From NCBI GenBank assembly GCA_964035575.1, contig OZ037868.1, forward strand, positions 930,001-994,000: DNA of 64,000 bases, read 5' to 3'. This document shows, piece by piece, positions 20,326-30,010 of this stretch. Made by a program: the position numbers and the translations under genes. The DNA comes from Rhynchopus sp. YZ270_cl-10 (taxonomy: Eukaryota; Euglenozoa; Diplonemea; Diplonemida; Diplonemidae). The notes under the pieces were generated by a model. The model ran no database searches, had not been told where the DNA came from, and saw only the letters and a list, made by a program, of their open reading frames with translations. How positions within the stretch are numbered: the first letter of the stretch is position 1; every line of letters begins with the position of its first letter.

Positions 20326-21761
20326 GAAAAATGGGAAAAAGAGAAGGAGAATGGAGAGGAAAAAAAGTGGTTGTATAGTGGAGTTCATCCTCGGGTGTCT
20401 ACACTAATACAACCAAGTTTTCAAAAGGTCTAAAAAACAAAAAAAAAGGTATCCTCCAAAAAGGGGAGTAAAGGAGTATCATTTAGAAATATTATTCTAA
20501 GGTTTTTTGGTTGTGGTGGATCCAGAGAAGGTTGTTTTGCATCTTCAACGATTTTTTTTTTTTTTTTTTGATTTTTTCTTGGCATAATACCCCTATGTAT
20601 GGGTGCGTCTGTAGCTTTTAGGATGGGGGGAGTTTTTGCGGACTGTCCCATATGGTGTCGATGCTTTAAAAAAAAAAAAAACGAAAAAATGAAGAAAAAT
20701 GGAGAATAAAAAGGTTGGAAACGTTTTATGTATTTGACCCCCCCCAGCCAATTTGGATGTACTTCTGCATTGCATGAGTGCCGATCCATGTTATGTTAGT
20801 AGTGTTTGGGATATTTTCTTTCCCTTGCGGGGTTACTATTTATAGTACTCAAAGCGAGGAAAATTCTCAAGGAAAAAAAAGCAAAAAAAAAAAAAACAAA
20901 AAAGAGTACAAAAGAAGCGTTTTCAGTCTGCAGACTTTGGAAACCGTATTTTTTTTATTGGGTATTGTATCAATCGAGGTTCATGTATTATTTTTTTTGC
21001 CTATTGGTGTTGTTATTGTGTAAGACTATCAGGATTTAAATCACCTGATGAGTCATGGCCGTGCAGTGTCGATTAATTTTTTTTGCATTTTTTTTTAAAA
21101 CACAAAACAACTACTCTCTCACATGCGTGTTATTATTATTATTTTTCTCTTTTTTTTCCAGCTGCTACCTCACGGGTGATAGTAGTCTAAAATCAAACAA
21201 TTTTTTTTTTTGAACCCGTTGACAATGAAAAGGTGACAAAAAGATACCCAAAAAAAAAAAAGTAAAGAAAAAAGCAAAAAAAGTAATATCCCCATTTGAT
21301 ATCTCCTCCCCCGTCTGTAGAGAGGGTGGTGCACACGTACTCCCATGCCCCCATGCAGTACAAAGTGACCCACGTTTTTACACACACAAACGGTAAAGCA
21401 AAAACCACTCTAAAAACCTACACAGAAAGGTTTAGCCGGGCACCAGTCTGAGCAGCCCACCGCAGGTAGGCTGCATTTCGTAACCACTCGCTGCGGGTAG
21501 CAGCATAGCGTGTAGCGTACATGGCCGGTTCGCTACGTTCAGATCGTTGACACTTTTACGGTACACTTCCCACACGACAGTGAAGTAAATAACTTGGCTT
21601 GGTTTTATTTGTGAAACCACAAGTCTTATTAATAATGAAAGCTCAGTTTTGCTTCACCACCAACCCCACTTATTCTCCCAACTCCAGGGGAAACACACTC
21701 ACTCCCCCTTTTGAACTTCCTCCTACCCCACCCCGCCCCCCCTTTTTCATTTTTTCCCCCA
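20326..21761. other. Non-coding stretch before the ankyrin gene
   Basis: Holds an AGTGGAG stem-loop (20377), long T and A runs, and near 21575-21600 a fragment (CAGTGAAGTAAATAACTTGG) related to the ends of the elements at 35333 and 35686. A CTCCAG acceptor-like site ends near 21690, followed by a pyrimidine-rich leader to the ankyrin ATG. Confidence 0.4.
20377..20430 (+). repeat. AGTGGAG stem-loop element, copy 6
   Basis: AGTGGAGTTCATCC, TCGG apex, GTGTCTACACT, then AATACAACCAAGTTTTC and A's, 50 bp past the end of a hAT-type element. Confidence 0.6.
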
Positions 21762-23102
21762 ATGGAATTGGTGGTCCGCACACCTTGGGGGGCTGATTTG
21801 GTGATTGCTATTGAAGAGCCGAGGTTGGTTAACGTAAAGGCAGCAGTGCTTGGACCTCCTGGGAGCTTCTTTACGGATGTGGATGATTTTGATGTGGGTG
21901 ATGTGAACGGTGCTGTGCTGGGTGATGATGATATAGTGGGTCTCGAGCAAGGTGCCTGCATTAACATTGCACCGAGCAACGCCTCGCGTGCCCGTCTTCT
22001 TCTCGAGCAGCATTCGCTTCGTCCTACCCTGCATCACTTCACCTCTACGCTTCGTCGCCATGAAGCGGATGGAACCCCTACCCTCACCGCCCCTCTCTGC
22101 GAGGCTTTTATTGCAGCAGGGCTGGACCCAACTACATTAGATTTGCAGAAAAAAACGCTGATCATGTTGTCAGCGGTAGTTGACCACGTGGATGTGTGCA
22201 GGGTTTTGCATCAAAACGGTGCTTCTATTGGGGCATGCGATGTAAACGGATGGGATGTGTTGCTCTGGGCGTGCGGGAGCGCTGCGGGAAAAACTGCGTC
22301 GTGGCTACTCGAGAACGATCTATGCGAAATCAACGTTTCAGAACAGCAAGGCTGGACCCCTCTCATGCTTGCAGCAGGGAGGGGTATGGTGGCTACCGTG
22401 GCAGCGCTTCTTGCCAAAGGGGCGAACCTCTTCCGCAGCGACTACCAAGGAATGAACCCTCTTATGTGGGCTGCAGAGACTGGCCACACAGAATGTATTG
22501 CTTTGCTTCTCAAGGTGGAGAGTGATTCACGTGACCCCAATGATAGTCTAGACTTTGCGGAGGCAATGTACGTCAATGCACAGTGTGTGAAAGGGAAGAC
22601 TGCAGCGTACCGTGCAGCAGAGCAAGGGCAGACAGAGAGTCTCGCGGTTCTCATTCAGAATGAAGCGGATGTTGATGCGAGGACAGTGTGTGGGAGCACA
22701 GCGCTGATAGGAGCGTCCTGTGGAGGGAAGGTTGGTTGCGTTGGGATGCTGCTTGAGGCTGGTGCGGAGGTGAATGTGGTTGACGCGGGAGGGCGGTTTG
22801 CATTGGGGTCTGCAGCGCAGCGTGGGCGTGTACAGTGTGTCGATATGCTGTTGTCGCACGATGTGGTGGATGTGCACCTAAAGGGGGCAGGTGGCAAGTC
22901 TGCTCTCATGCTTGCTGCAGGGAACGGTTATGCGACGGTCGTGGAGAAGCTGCTCGCGAAGGGTGCCGTAGCAGAGGAGACCTGCACACTAAAGCGCACA
23001 GCGTTGATGTGGGGTTCGCTCGCTGAGGCGCACAACGTGGTGGCGTTGCTCCGTCAGCATCGCCCGTCGCAGGAAGACGTCGATAACACAGAAAGACACT
23101 AA
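21762..23102 (+). CDS. Ankyrin-repeat protein, 446 residues
   Basis: ATG 21762 follows a pyrimidine-rich leader; the frame runs uninterrupted to TAA 23100-23102. The first ~100 residues are acidic and not repeat-like (VDDFDVGDVNGAVLGDDD). From about residue 110 to 435 there are roughly nine ankyrin units of 33 residues. The clearest are GWTPLMLAAGRGMVATVAAL, GMNPLMWAAETGHTECIALL, GKTAAYRAAEQGQTESLAVL and GKSALMLAAGNGYATVVEKL. Ankyrin arrays are protein-binding scaffolds; nothing indicates the partner. One unit is stretched by an insert (SDSRDPNDSLDFAEAMYV). No transmembrane segment or signal peptide is evident, so a cytosolic or nuclear site is likely. Confidence 0.88.
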   Translation: MELVVRTPWGADLVIAIEEPRLVNVKAAVLGPPGSFFTDVDDFDVGDVNGAVLGDDDIVGLEQGACINIAPSNASRARLLLEQHSLRPTLHHFTSTLRRHEADGTPTLTAPLCEAFIAAGLDPTTLDLQKKTLIMLSAVVDHVDVCRVLHQNGASIGACDVNGWDVLLWACGSAAGKTASWLLENDLCEINVSEQQGWTPLMLAAGRGMVATVAALLAKGANLFRSDYQGMNPLMWAAETGHTECIALLLKVESDSRDPNDSLDFAEAMYVNAQCVKGKTAAYRAAEQGQTESLAVLIQNEADVDARTVCGSTALIGASCGGKVGCVGMLLEAGAEVNVVDAGGRFALGSAAQRGRVQCVDMLLSHDVVDVHLKGAGGKSALMLAAGNGYATVVEKLLAKGAVAEETCTLKRTALMWGSLAEAHNVVALLRQHRPSQEDVDNTERH

Positions 23103-23296
23103 AAAAGACCTAGAACCCCTTCCTGAGTCTGGGTTGAAATGAAGGAAAGACTTTGTTGCGATTTTAAGATTTTTTTTCAGGACTTTTCACGACGATCTGC
23201 ACAAATTGTCAGTAATTTCACCGGAAAGGACATAGCATCCAAAAAAAAATATGTGTATGGGTGAATGTGGTTCTGTTATTTTTTAAAAAAAATTTT

Positions 23297-23363
23297 GGTG
23301 AGTTAAGCGCGAGAGGCTTAGGTTCATCTTATAAACTTTTCTTTTTTTTCTCTTTTTTTGCAG
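23297..23363 (+). repeat. Intron-type hairpin motif (F1) plus acceptor
   Basis: GAGTTAAGC, GCGAGAG, GCTTAGGTTCATCTTATAAAC, then a pyrimidine tract ending TTTTTTTGCAG at 23363. A short leader and an ATG (23384) follow, so it may mark a trans-splice acceptor or an upstream intron. Confidence 0.6.
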
Positions 23364-23383
23364 TTCTCACATTCACTCAATAA

Positions 23384-26164
23384 AATGTGCTACACGGTTG
23401 AAGTCTTTATTATTATTCTTCTTTTTTTTTTTTTTTTTTTTTGTGGCGTTTTTTGCAATGTTTTTTTCCCCCCCTCTAAAGGTTGGGTGAGTCGTTTTCT
23501 ACCTGTTTTTCAGACAGTCTTGACTGTCCGGAAACACTCTAAGAAGCTACCTATGAGGTGTTGCCGTGTTTGCCTTGCTGTATATTTCCAGCGACACTGG
23601 TTGGAGGTATCATCATCAGAAGACGAGTTCGGGTCGTTCTCGACCGCCCTCCCGCCCTTAGTTGATGGCTGTGTTGTGATAATTGCCCCATAATACACAA
23701 TACAGCTGTATTGTAATGTGGATTATAACGGAGCAATTATTCACAATACAGCCCACTATCCGCCTCTCCCTACTTTTTTTGTGATAAATATGGATTTTCA
23801 TTTGACTGCAATCATCCCCCCCCCCCCCCCCCCACCACCAACACCCTTCCCCCCGTACCTCACACCACTCTTGTACTTCGTTCCTCCCGCGATCTTATTA
23901 TATTTCTTCTAAAGAAGCCACCCACCCCCTTAGCTCTATATACGCGAGACGTCTGAGAGTAATCAATTGAGATCCATATTTTGGGGTTTTTTTTTTTTTG
24001 AAAACATGGTTGTAGTAGTGTAGACACCCGAAGATGAACTCCACTATACTAAACACTTCCACGTGATTCCTGAGTGGCACCATGCCATCATTTGCGATGA
24101 TAGCGTCATGTGGGCGGCAGCCAATCCATTTTTTTTTTAAATACAATGACAACATCTTTTAGTTGTCATTACGAAAAAGATTGGAGGCAGGCGCTTTGTG
24201 CAAACAAAAGCATGCTTTGTAAATTGTCTGTTTTATTCACTTTGATTCACTTTGATTCACACACACCAAAACCACCAAACGCTAAATACAGGTTCACACC
24301 ACTTTTTTTAAGAGGTTTTTTTCCAGTCCGATGTGTGAACAGAGTAATTTCTGTGGGGTTTTGGGGACGAAAGTCCATTTTTTAATTCCTCAAGAAAGTG
24401 TGACATTTTGTGACATTTTTCGAGGCCGTTTTTTTCGGAAAAAAAAAGTGATTTTTTCCCCCAAAAATAAACGCTCGGTTTTGGTTGGTTGGTAGTTCAT
24501 TGGGGATAATCGACGAATTTTAGGACACTTTGAGCCCAGGTTGAGGCCCACCTTAGCTGATTTTTGTGACCTTTTTTTTTTTTTTTTTTGAAAAAAAAAA
24601 AAAAATCTTGAAAAAGCACGAGCGTTGCAGAGGGTTCTTTAGGATTTCCTTAAGGGCTGCACCTCCTAACTCCCCCCCAAACTTTTTACTACAAAAGTTT
24701 TTATTATCCCTGTTTCATCTTTTTTTTTTTTTTTTTTTTTGCGTGTTTGTTTGTTTTATTTGTTTTGTTTTATTATTTTCCTGCGCAAAATACAACACGA
24801 ACGCAAGGAAAAGCCCCCTCTTTCCCTTCTTTTTAAGGTGACTAAACAACGAGAGGCTTAGGATCATCTTATAAACTTTTCTTCCTTCTCTTCCCTCCCC
24901 TCTTCCCCCTTTTTGATTTATTTACAGTGTTCCAAAAAGAATGAACACCCATTGGTGTGGCTGAATGGGGGGGCGCAAAAAGTGCGAAAAGTGCGCAAGA
25001 AGTGCGAATCAGCCCCCTTCAGCCACCACCATACATTTTGTCACAACCCAAAACGGAGACACAGGCTCTTCGCAAGGGTACGTGCTCTTTATTTTTCTTT
25101 TTTTCTTTTTTTTTCTTTTTTTTTTTCAACCTCTTTTTTCTTCCCCTCATTTCATTACTATTTTTTGTTTTGTTATATTGATGACAAAAGTGTCGAAACC
25201 AAAATACGAAAATTGTATTCTATTTTATGACCAAAAGCCCCTCATGTCTGTGGATGTGTGTTTTATCGAGTGAGGCGCAATAGTCATCTTTCGGGGTTTC
25301 TTTTATGTTTACATGTCTCCCCCCCCAGATGACTAAGCGTGAGGTATGGGTTCATCTTATAAACGTTTTCTTTTATTTTTGTTTTTTTTTTCCCTTTCCA
25401 ACTTCTTTACACCGATTGTCATCAAGGTGACTAAGTAGCGCGACCTGTAGTTTCATAGTACAAAACGTTTCCCTTCTTTTCTTCCCTGAAGAAGAAAATA
25501 AAGTGCGTGTGTGTTTAGTGTGCGACCCAGCATGCTTAGGTTTCCATTGAGATACGTGTCTCACATTGTATCTCTTTTTTGTTGTGGATGAAAGACATCT
25601 TTCAAAATTTTAAATTTCCCGGAAGACCTTTTTCACATGCCACCAATATTTTTCAGGGCGGAAAGGTGCAGCGATTTGTGTGTGATGCATACAAAAAAAA
25701 GGAAAAAAAAAAGAAAAACTCTTTTCCCCGCTGCACCTTGATTGCAATCGTGTGTATTTTTTTTATTTATTTATAATGATGTGATGCGCATTTTTCTTTT
25801 CTTTTCAATAGTACTCTCATTGAAAACTGGCAACACCTTTTGTTGTCTTAAACCATGTAAAATTTTCCTTTCAATAACACCCATGCGTAAACGACCGTGG
25901 AGGGTCCTTTTTTATAACAGAATTAACATAAAAATGTTGGAACGTAAAACTGTTGGAACGCTTAAACAATGCCTGACTCAACAACAGCAAAAGAGCGCCG
26001 CAAACTGAACAGATTTTATTTTATTTTATTTTTAATTCCCCCTGTTTTAGCATCCCGTTCTATTCAAAGCAAGAGACGTGGAAGCTCTTTCAACAAAAAC
26101 AGTGGCTACTAATTCGTATTCGTTTGCTGTTAACAATCTTAACGTTACCCTTTTGGATGCCTGA
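23384..26164 (+). CDS. Candidate small Cys/His-rich protein made of short exons
   Basis: No long ORF exists here, but splice signals outline short, in-phase exons. 23384: ATG and a few codons (MCYT...), donor uncertain. 23514-23606: TTTTTCAG acceptor and GTATCA donor around 31 codons containing KLPMRCCRVCLAVYFQRHWL. 24928-25077: ATTTACAG acceptor and GTACGT donor around 50 codons starting CSKKNEHP and ending FCHNPKRRHRLFAR. 26051-26164: GTTTTAG acceptor and 37 codons (HPVLFKARDVEAL...) to TGA. All are phase 0, as in the membrane-protein gene. At least one exon between 25078 and 26050 is probably missing; 25657-25677 (GGKVQRF) is possible. The Cys/His spacing suggests a small zinc-binding protein, but I recognise no family. 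The second exon carries an in-frame ~80-bp inverted-repeat insertion. RNA evidence would decide. Confidence 0.4.
24001..24046 (-). repeat. AGTGGAG stem-loop element, copy 7 (minus strand)
   Basis: On the minus strand: AGTGGAGTTCATC, TTCGG apex, GTGTCTACACT, then ACTACAACCATGTTTTC. It is the only copy in reverse orientation. Confidence 0.55.
24835..24927 (+). repeat. Intron-type hairpin motif (F1) plus acceptor
   Basis: AAGGTGACTAAAC, AACGAGAG, GCTTAGGATCATCTTATAAAC, then ~45 nt of pyrimidines and ATTTACAG directly before the candidate exon at 24928. Confidence 0.6.
24952..25031. mobile_element. ~80-bp mini inverted-repeat element (TGGTGTGGCTGAA), in-frame in an exon
   Basis: The ends TTGGTGTGGCTGAATGGG and CCCTTCAGCCACCACCA are inverted; the interior repeats AGTGCGAA and GCGCAA. 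It lies inside the candidate exon 24928-25077 without breaking its frame. Related copies: 40592 and 55305. Confidence 0.5.
25328..25372 (+). repeat. Intron-type hairpin motif (F1)
   Basis: ATGACTAAGCGTGAGG, then GGTTCATCTTATAAACG and pyrimidines. The 3' hairpin arm is degraded. A second, more diverged copy starts at 25424 (AAGGTGACTAAG). Confidence 0.5.
25820..26008 (+). CDS. Possible exon or short ORF, basic, unknown
   Basis: After TTTTCAATAG the frame is open to TGA 26006-26008 and reads KTGNTFCCLKPCKIF, then MRKRPWRVLFYNRINIKMLE. It could be part of the neighbouring short-exon gene through a donor I cannot place, or chance. Low confidence. Confidence 0.2.
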   Translation: MKTGNTFCCLKPCKIFLSITPMRKRPWRVLFYNRINIKMLERKTVGTLKQCLTQQQQKSAAN

Positions 26165-26799
26165 CCACATGTCTTCTGACCACCGAGATTGGAACGTCTC
26201 ACACAACAGGCACCGTCATCGCAATACGCTTGTTTTGAGTGTACAACGCAATAAAAAAATAATAAGAGTACAGCTCGAACAGAGCAACCCTATCTAATTT
26301 TTTTTCCACAAAATCATTACTATCCTCCCCTTCCCCTTTAGACCACTCGCTTTGAGGGTGCTGTCCGAAAAAATAATTTTTGTTTTTGGTGTTCCGAGGG
26401 GGCCTATATTGACATGTTCTTGGCATGTCCTTGACACGTCCTTGACACTGGCGGGGCCCTATCTTGTCATGTCTTTAGGTGTTTCAGGAACACCAGTTTT
26501 GTTTTCTTTGTTTTTTTTTTTTTTTTGCTCAAACGTAGAGTATTAAGAAAGTGAACATGATTTGCTTGGCATCGTTGTCCCCCACGCGTTTGAATCATCC
26601 CTCACCCCAATATCACGTACGCCACCCAGGGAAAGAGCGTATATCGCTTCCTAAAATGGCTGCCGGTCAACGAAAAAAAAGACAATAGTAGATTAGTGAC
26701 AAATCAGTGTCAAAACCCTTTCTTTTCCCTTTCTTTGCTCTTTATTGACGCATACATTCTCCTAACGTCAACCCATCTAACTGGTGTTCTTTTTTGCAG

Positions 26800-26856
26800 G
26801 CAAAATTACCTTGGAAGCTGGAGGAATTGCGGAACCATGGGACCCCCCGCTATTGG
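26800..26856 (+). CDS. Candidate 57-nt micro-exon
   Basis: A TTCTTTTTTGCAG acceptor and GTAATA donor bound 19 codons with both ends in phase 0, reading AKLPWKLEELRNHGTPRYW, an unusually protein-like sequence for chance. I could not attach it to other exons. Confidence 0.3.
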
Positions 26857-27241
26857 GTAATATTTTGACCGATGTACCAATTACCCCGTAGTCTGGAATG
26901 CCCCCCTGATGATGCATATTTCATCTCCAAGCTGTCAAGGTGACTATGCAAAGCCTTACATTCTCTCTCTTTCCCTTCTTCAATGTCCTCCATACCTTCT
27001 AAGATCATTACCACCTGACTAAGGTGGTAGATACTAGGTGGGATATGCTCTGGTGAGTACCCCCGAGCAAAAAAGAACAAGAAAAAAACGAAAATCCACC
27101 ATCGTTGAACATTAGTTACTTCGTCGCAATGTGCACCATTTCAGCAAAGCAGGGGGTTTCCTCCGGAACGTCTGGGGCATCTGTCTGCTTAAGTGTATCG
27201 TGTCCGATCCAGAGTTATAACCAGGTTTACTTTTTTGATTT

Positions 27242-27290
27242 GGTGACTAAGCACAAGAGGTTTAGAGGTCATTTTCTAAACTTTTCTCTT
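27242..27290 (+). repeat. Intron-type hairpin motif (F1)
   Basis: GGTGACTAAGC, ACAAGAG, GTTTAGAGGTCATTTTC, then TAAACTTTTC and pyrimidines leading to an AG at about 27322. Confidence 0.55.
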
Positions 27291-27358
27291 TTTTTTTGCC
27301 TTCTATCGTGGCTGCTATCTAGTGATAGTTGCCTACGATCAAACATTTTTTTTTTTTC

Positions 27359-27400
27359 AAGGTACACTGTCACGAACGGGCCGTCGTATTTCAAGTCTTT
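27359..27400 (+). repeat. GGTACACTGT motif (F3), copy 1
   Basis: AAGGTACACTGTCACGAACG, then GTCGTATTTCAAGTC. AGGTACA can pair with the downstream TGTATTT-type arm. Related copies at 44940, 53918 and 57703. Confidence 0.45.
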
Positions 27401-27510
27401 CTTTACATTCCAACCTTTTTTTTTTTTTTTGCTTTTTCTGTTCACTTTGATTGGAATATACCTGAAGCACTGAAGCACTGACGTCCGTATTACCTCTTGA
27501 AAAAAAAAAT

Positions 27511-27560
27511 AGTGTTCATCCTCGGGTGTCTACACTAATTCAACCAAGTTTTCAAAAAAA
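27511..27560 (+). repeat. AGTGGAG stem-loop element, copy 8
   Basis: AGTGTTCATCCTCGGGTGTC, TACACTAATTCAACCAAG, then TTTTC and an A run; the 5' arm has lost GAG. Confidence 0.55.
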
Positions 27561-27739
27561 AGTCGACACAACAAAACCAGGGATTACGCAGCTCCCAAAA
27601 ATAAAAAAAGTACGTATGGATTTTCAACACGTACAATTATAAGCAAAAACAATTAAAAACCGCGGGCGCTTCGCGCGCTCTCCCTGGCAAAGTTGGTTGG
27701 GAAGTGCTGTGAAAGTTCGAAGAACTGGAGAAATCATCA

Positions 27740-28015
27740 GTCATGGCACCCAAATGTCCCTGGCGAAGCCACGGTACGCAACATTTCTTAAAAATGTTGA
27801 CATAAAATGGCACCGACGTTAGTAATTATCGTCAGTTTCCGTAAATATTACTTCCATATTTTGCTAAAACGAAAGTTTCTGGCGAAGCCACGGTTTCTAA
27901 AAATTGCGCTTAAAATTTCCTATTAAGTCACGGGAAGGGTGTATTGCAATCTAGCGCCGCAGGCGCACGGTACGCTACTTTTTTTCTTTCGCCATGCTGC
28001 CTGCTTCCATGCTCA
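27740..28015. mobile_element. Fragment of hAT-type family B (internal part)
   Basis: Matches the interior of the elements at 19598-20325 and 56441-57128: GGCGAAGCCACGGTACGCAA, a CGTCAGTTTCCGTAAAT stretch, a second GGCGAAGCCACGG, and GCGCCGCAGGCGCACGGTAC. Neither terminal repeat is present. Confidence 0.6.
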
Positions 28016-28064
28016 TTTTCCGGTAAAATAGAAAAAAATTGTCTCCTACAAATAGAATTCTGTA

Positions 28065-28112
28065 GGGGGTAGGTGAGAGGTGGGGGCGGAGCCCCACCCC
28101 TCACCTACCCCC
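28065..28112. repeat. GC-rich near-perfect hairpin, GGA/TCC apex
   Basis: GGGGGTAGGTGAGAGGTGGG folds back on CCCCACCCCTCACCTACCCC around GGA, with one bulge. The same apex logic appears at 29237-29271. Confidence 0.7.
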
Positions 28113-28544
28113 ACCCCAGCCTCAATCCAAAACCCAAATTACCTACGTATGGACACGTATGGGCACGTATGGATTCCACCTTTTCAAAAACAATTCACGT
28201 ATGGATTTCCATACGTTCCACACGTGGAGCGTAATCCCTGAACAAAACACGAACCTCTCCCCTCTGTTTGGATGGGAAAATATAAATAAACGAAACCGCT
28301 TTTTAAACCCACACAACGCCAAGATGTGTATGGACGAGAGGCACATTCCTCTTTGCTATGTTTTTCTTGCGTAGTTTTTTTCCTCTCCAATCAGCGTCCC
28401 CCCCCTTCCCCCAGTATTGGTTCGCCTGTTGTCTTTTTTGAGTTACATATTTCATCACCCTTTTTCTTGAGACACTGGTTCCGAGACCAAAAGGTACGGC
28501 TTTGGCACGCTTGATACGATTTTCACTTCTCCCTCCCCTAGTAG

Positions 28545-28649
28545 CAGTGATCTAAAATACGTACTGATACGTATTAATACGTAATGCGTGGGGGGGTAAG
28601 CCACGTATTACGTATTAATACGTATTTTGCCACGTATTTTAGATCACCC
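28545..28649. mobile_element. ~105-bp MITE of TACGTATT palindromes
   Basis: The ends CAGTGATCTAAAATACGT and ACGTATTTTAGATCAC are inverted. The flanks share CCCTAGTAG (28536-28544 and 28650-28658), a 9-bp (or 8-bp plus chance base) duplication. Same style as the 108-bp element at 37768. Confidence 0.6.
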
Positions 28650-28658
28650 CCCTAGTAG

Positions 28659-29305
28659 GGCCCCCCCTAGCCCTAACCTCCTTACCCCCAATCCCCAGCG
28701 GTAGGGCCGTTTTTTTTTTGTGTGAAGGAGAAAACCGACGCAGAAGCTTTCATTGTAAATGTTTTGTTCTCCGTCAACACACAAAAAAAAGCACTCGACA
28801 GATTTTTTTTTTTTTTTTTTTTTTTTTTGTTTCAGCAGGGGTTAAGTTAGCTTTTTTTTTTTCTCGCTGAGTCGGGTTTTCTGGGTTTTTTTCGGTTTTT
28901 CTGGATTTTGCGAAAAATAACCCATTCCCTCCGCGAGCGCAGCGAGCGGGGAAAAAATTCCGCAATTTTTGGGCAAAGTTCAAAAATCCCACTAAAAAAT
29001 GGGGGGACCCTGGGGATTTTTGGATTTGTCCTAACAATTTTGGAGCATAAATTTGAAGAACAGGACTGGTGTACCCCTCACCAACCTCAGTTCCCACTTC
29101 CTGCCTCATCCGCACTCTCGCAACACTAGTACTGAACCCGAAGTTCGCCAGAGATCCCTGTTGCCTCTTCATATGAATAATTCCCAGTTCTGACGGGGGT
29201 TTGTTTGGGTCGGGAGGATATTTTTTTTCTTAGAGGGTGGGGCGGGAGGGGGCTCCGCCCCCTACCCCACCTTCCCAGCCTACACCACCCAAAAATTTGG
29301 ATTTT
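28659..29305. other. Non-coding; C- and T-rich with one GC hairpin
   Basis: Long T runs (28800-28880) and a GGTGGGG...GGGGGC-TCC-GCCCCC hairpin at 29237-29271. I see no exon. Confidence 0.4.
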
Positions 29306-29886
29306 GGGAAATAGTCAGATTTACCCTACCCTATTTTGAAAAAGTTCAGACTTGCCCGAAATAAGTTCAGACTTGCCCTAAAAGTGTTTTTAGGGCAAGT
29401 CTGAACTTATTTCGGGCAAGTCTGAACTTATTTTTAGGGCAAACACTTTTTTTAGGGCAAGTCTGAACTTTTTTAGGGCAACCCTGCACTTATTTATTGG
29501 GCAAGCTGGGGGCTCTTGGGTTACAGAGCCCGGCGGTCGTCGTTTTTGCGTTTCTGTTTAGGGCACGTATGGGCTATTCGCGACGAGTCCTGGTAGTGAA
29601 ATGAGCAACCTATGGTATGGAGCTTTTTTTCCATGCAACTGAATTTCCTCGTGTCCAGGACACCCCACTTTCCGAGCAAAATTAAATAATGACACAAATG
29701 GGAGGGGAAAACCCTCTGACCTTTATCATCACTCTAAAAAACTCTCAGGTACCGCACCGCAGTACCGCACCACGATCCGAGACCCGTACAGAACAGAGAC
29801 CAGAAAAAAGACTTCCGCACCCAAACGCGACTCCTCATAGAACACGACGTAGTAGTAACAAAAAAAAAATACCGATTACTGCAGTA

Positions 29887-29960
29887 AGTACAAAGCCTTT
29901 GGGCGACATTGTACAGGTCCTACATCATGTACGTAAAATTGTCGATACAACCAAAGAAAA
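29887..29960 (+). repeat. TTCG-hairpin element (F4), copy 1
   Basis: GTACAAAGCCTTTGGGCGAC, ATTGTACAGG: stem TACAA/TTGTA and GCC/GGC, followed by AAATTGTCGATACAACC and an A-rich stretch. An AGTGGAG stem-loop follows within 5 nt. Confidence 0.5.
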
Positions 29961-29964
29961 GCAT

Positions 29965-30010
29965 AGTGGTGCACCCTCGGGTGTCTGCACTACTGCAACA
30001 ACTATTTCTA
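29965..30010 (+). repeat. AGTGGAG stem-loop element, copy 9
   Basis: AGTGGTGCACCCTCGGGTGT, CTGCACTACTGCAACAAC. The arms have changed together (GTGCA with TGCAC), keeping the stem. Confidence 0.5.

Larger units (their letters stand above)
26165..28544. other. Sparse stretch: one possible micro-exon, repeats, degraded hAT-type copy
   Basis: Contains a candidate micro-exon (26800-26856), an F1 motif (27242), a GGTACACTGT motif (27359), an AGTGGAG stem-loop (27511), an internal fragment of hAT family B (about 27740-28015) and a GC-rich palindrome (28065-28112). No long ORF. Confidence 0.45.

Noticed and set aside
26387-26491. Element bounded by GGTGTTCC and GGAACACC
   Set aside because: The inverted ends are only 8-9 bp and the flanking TTTTGTTTT repeats are out of register; too weak to call.
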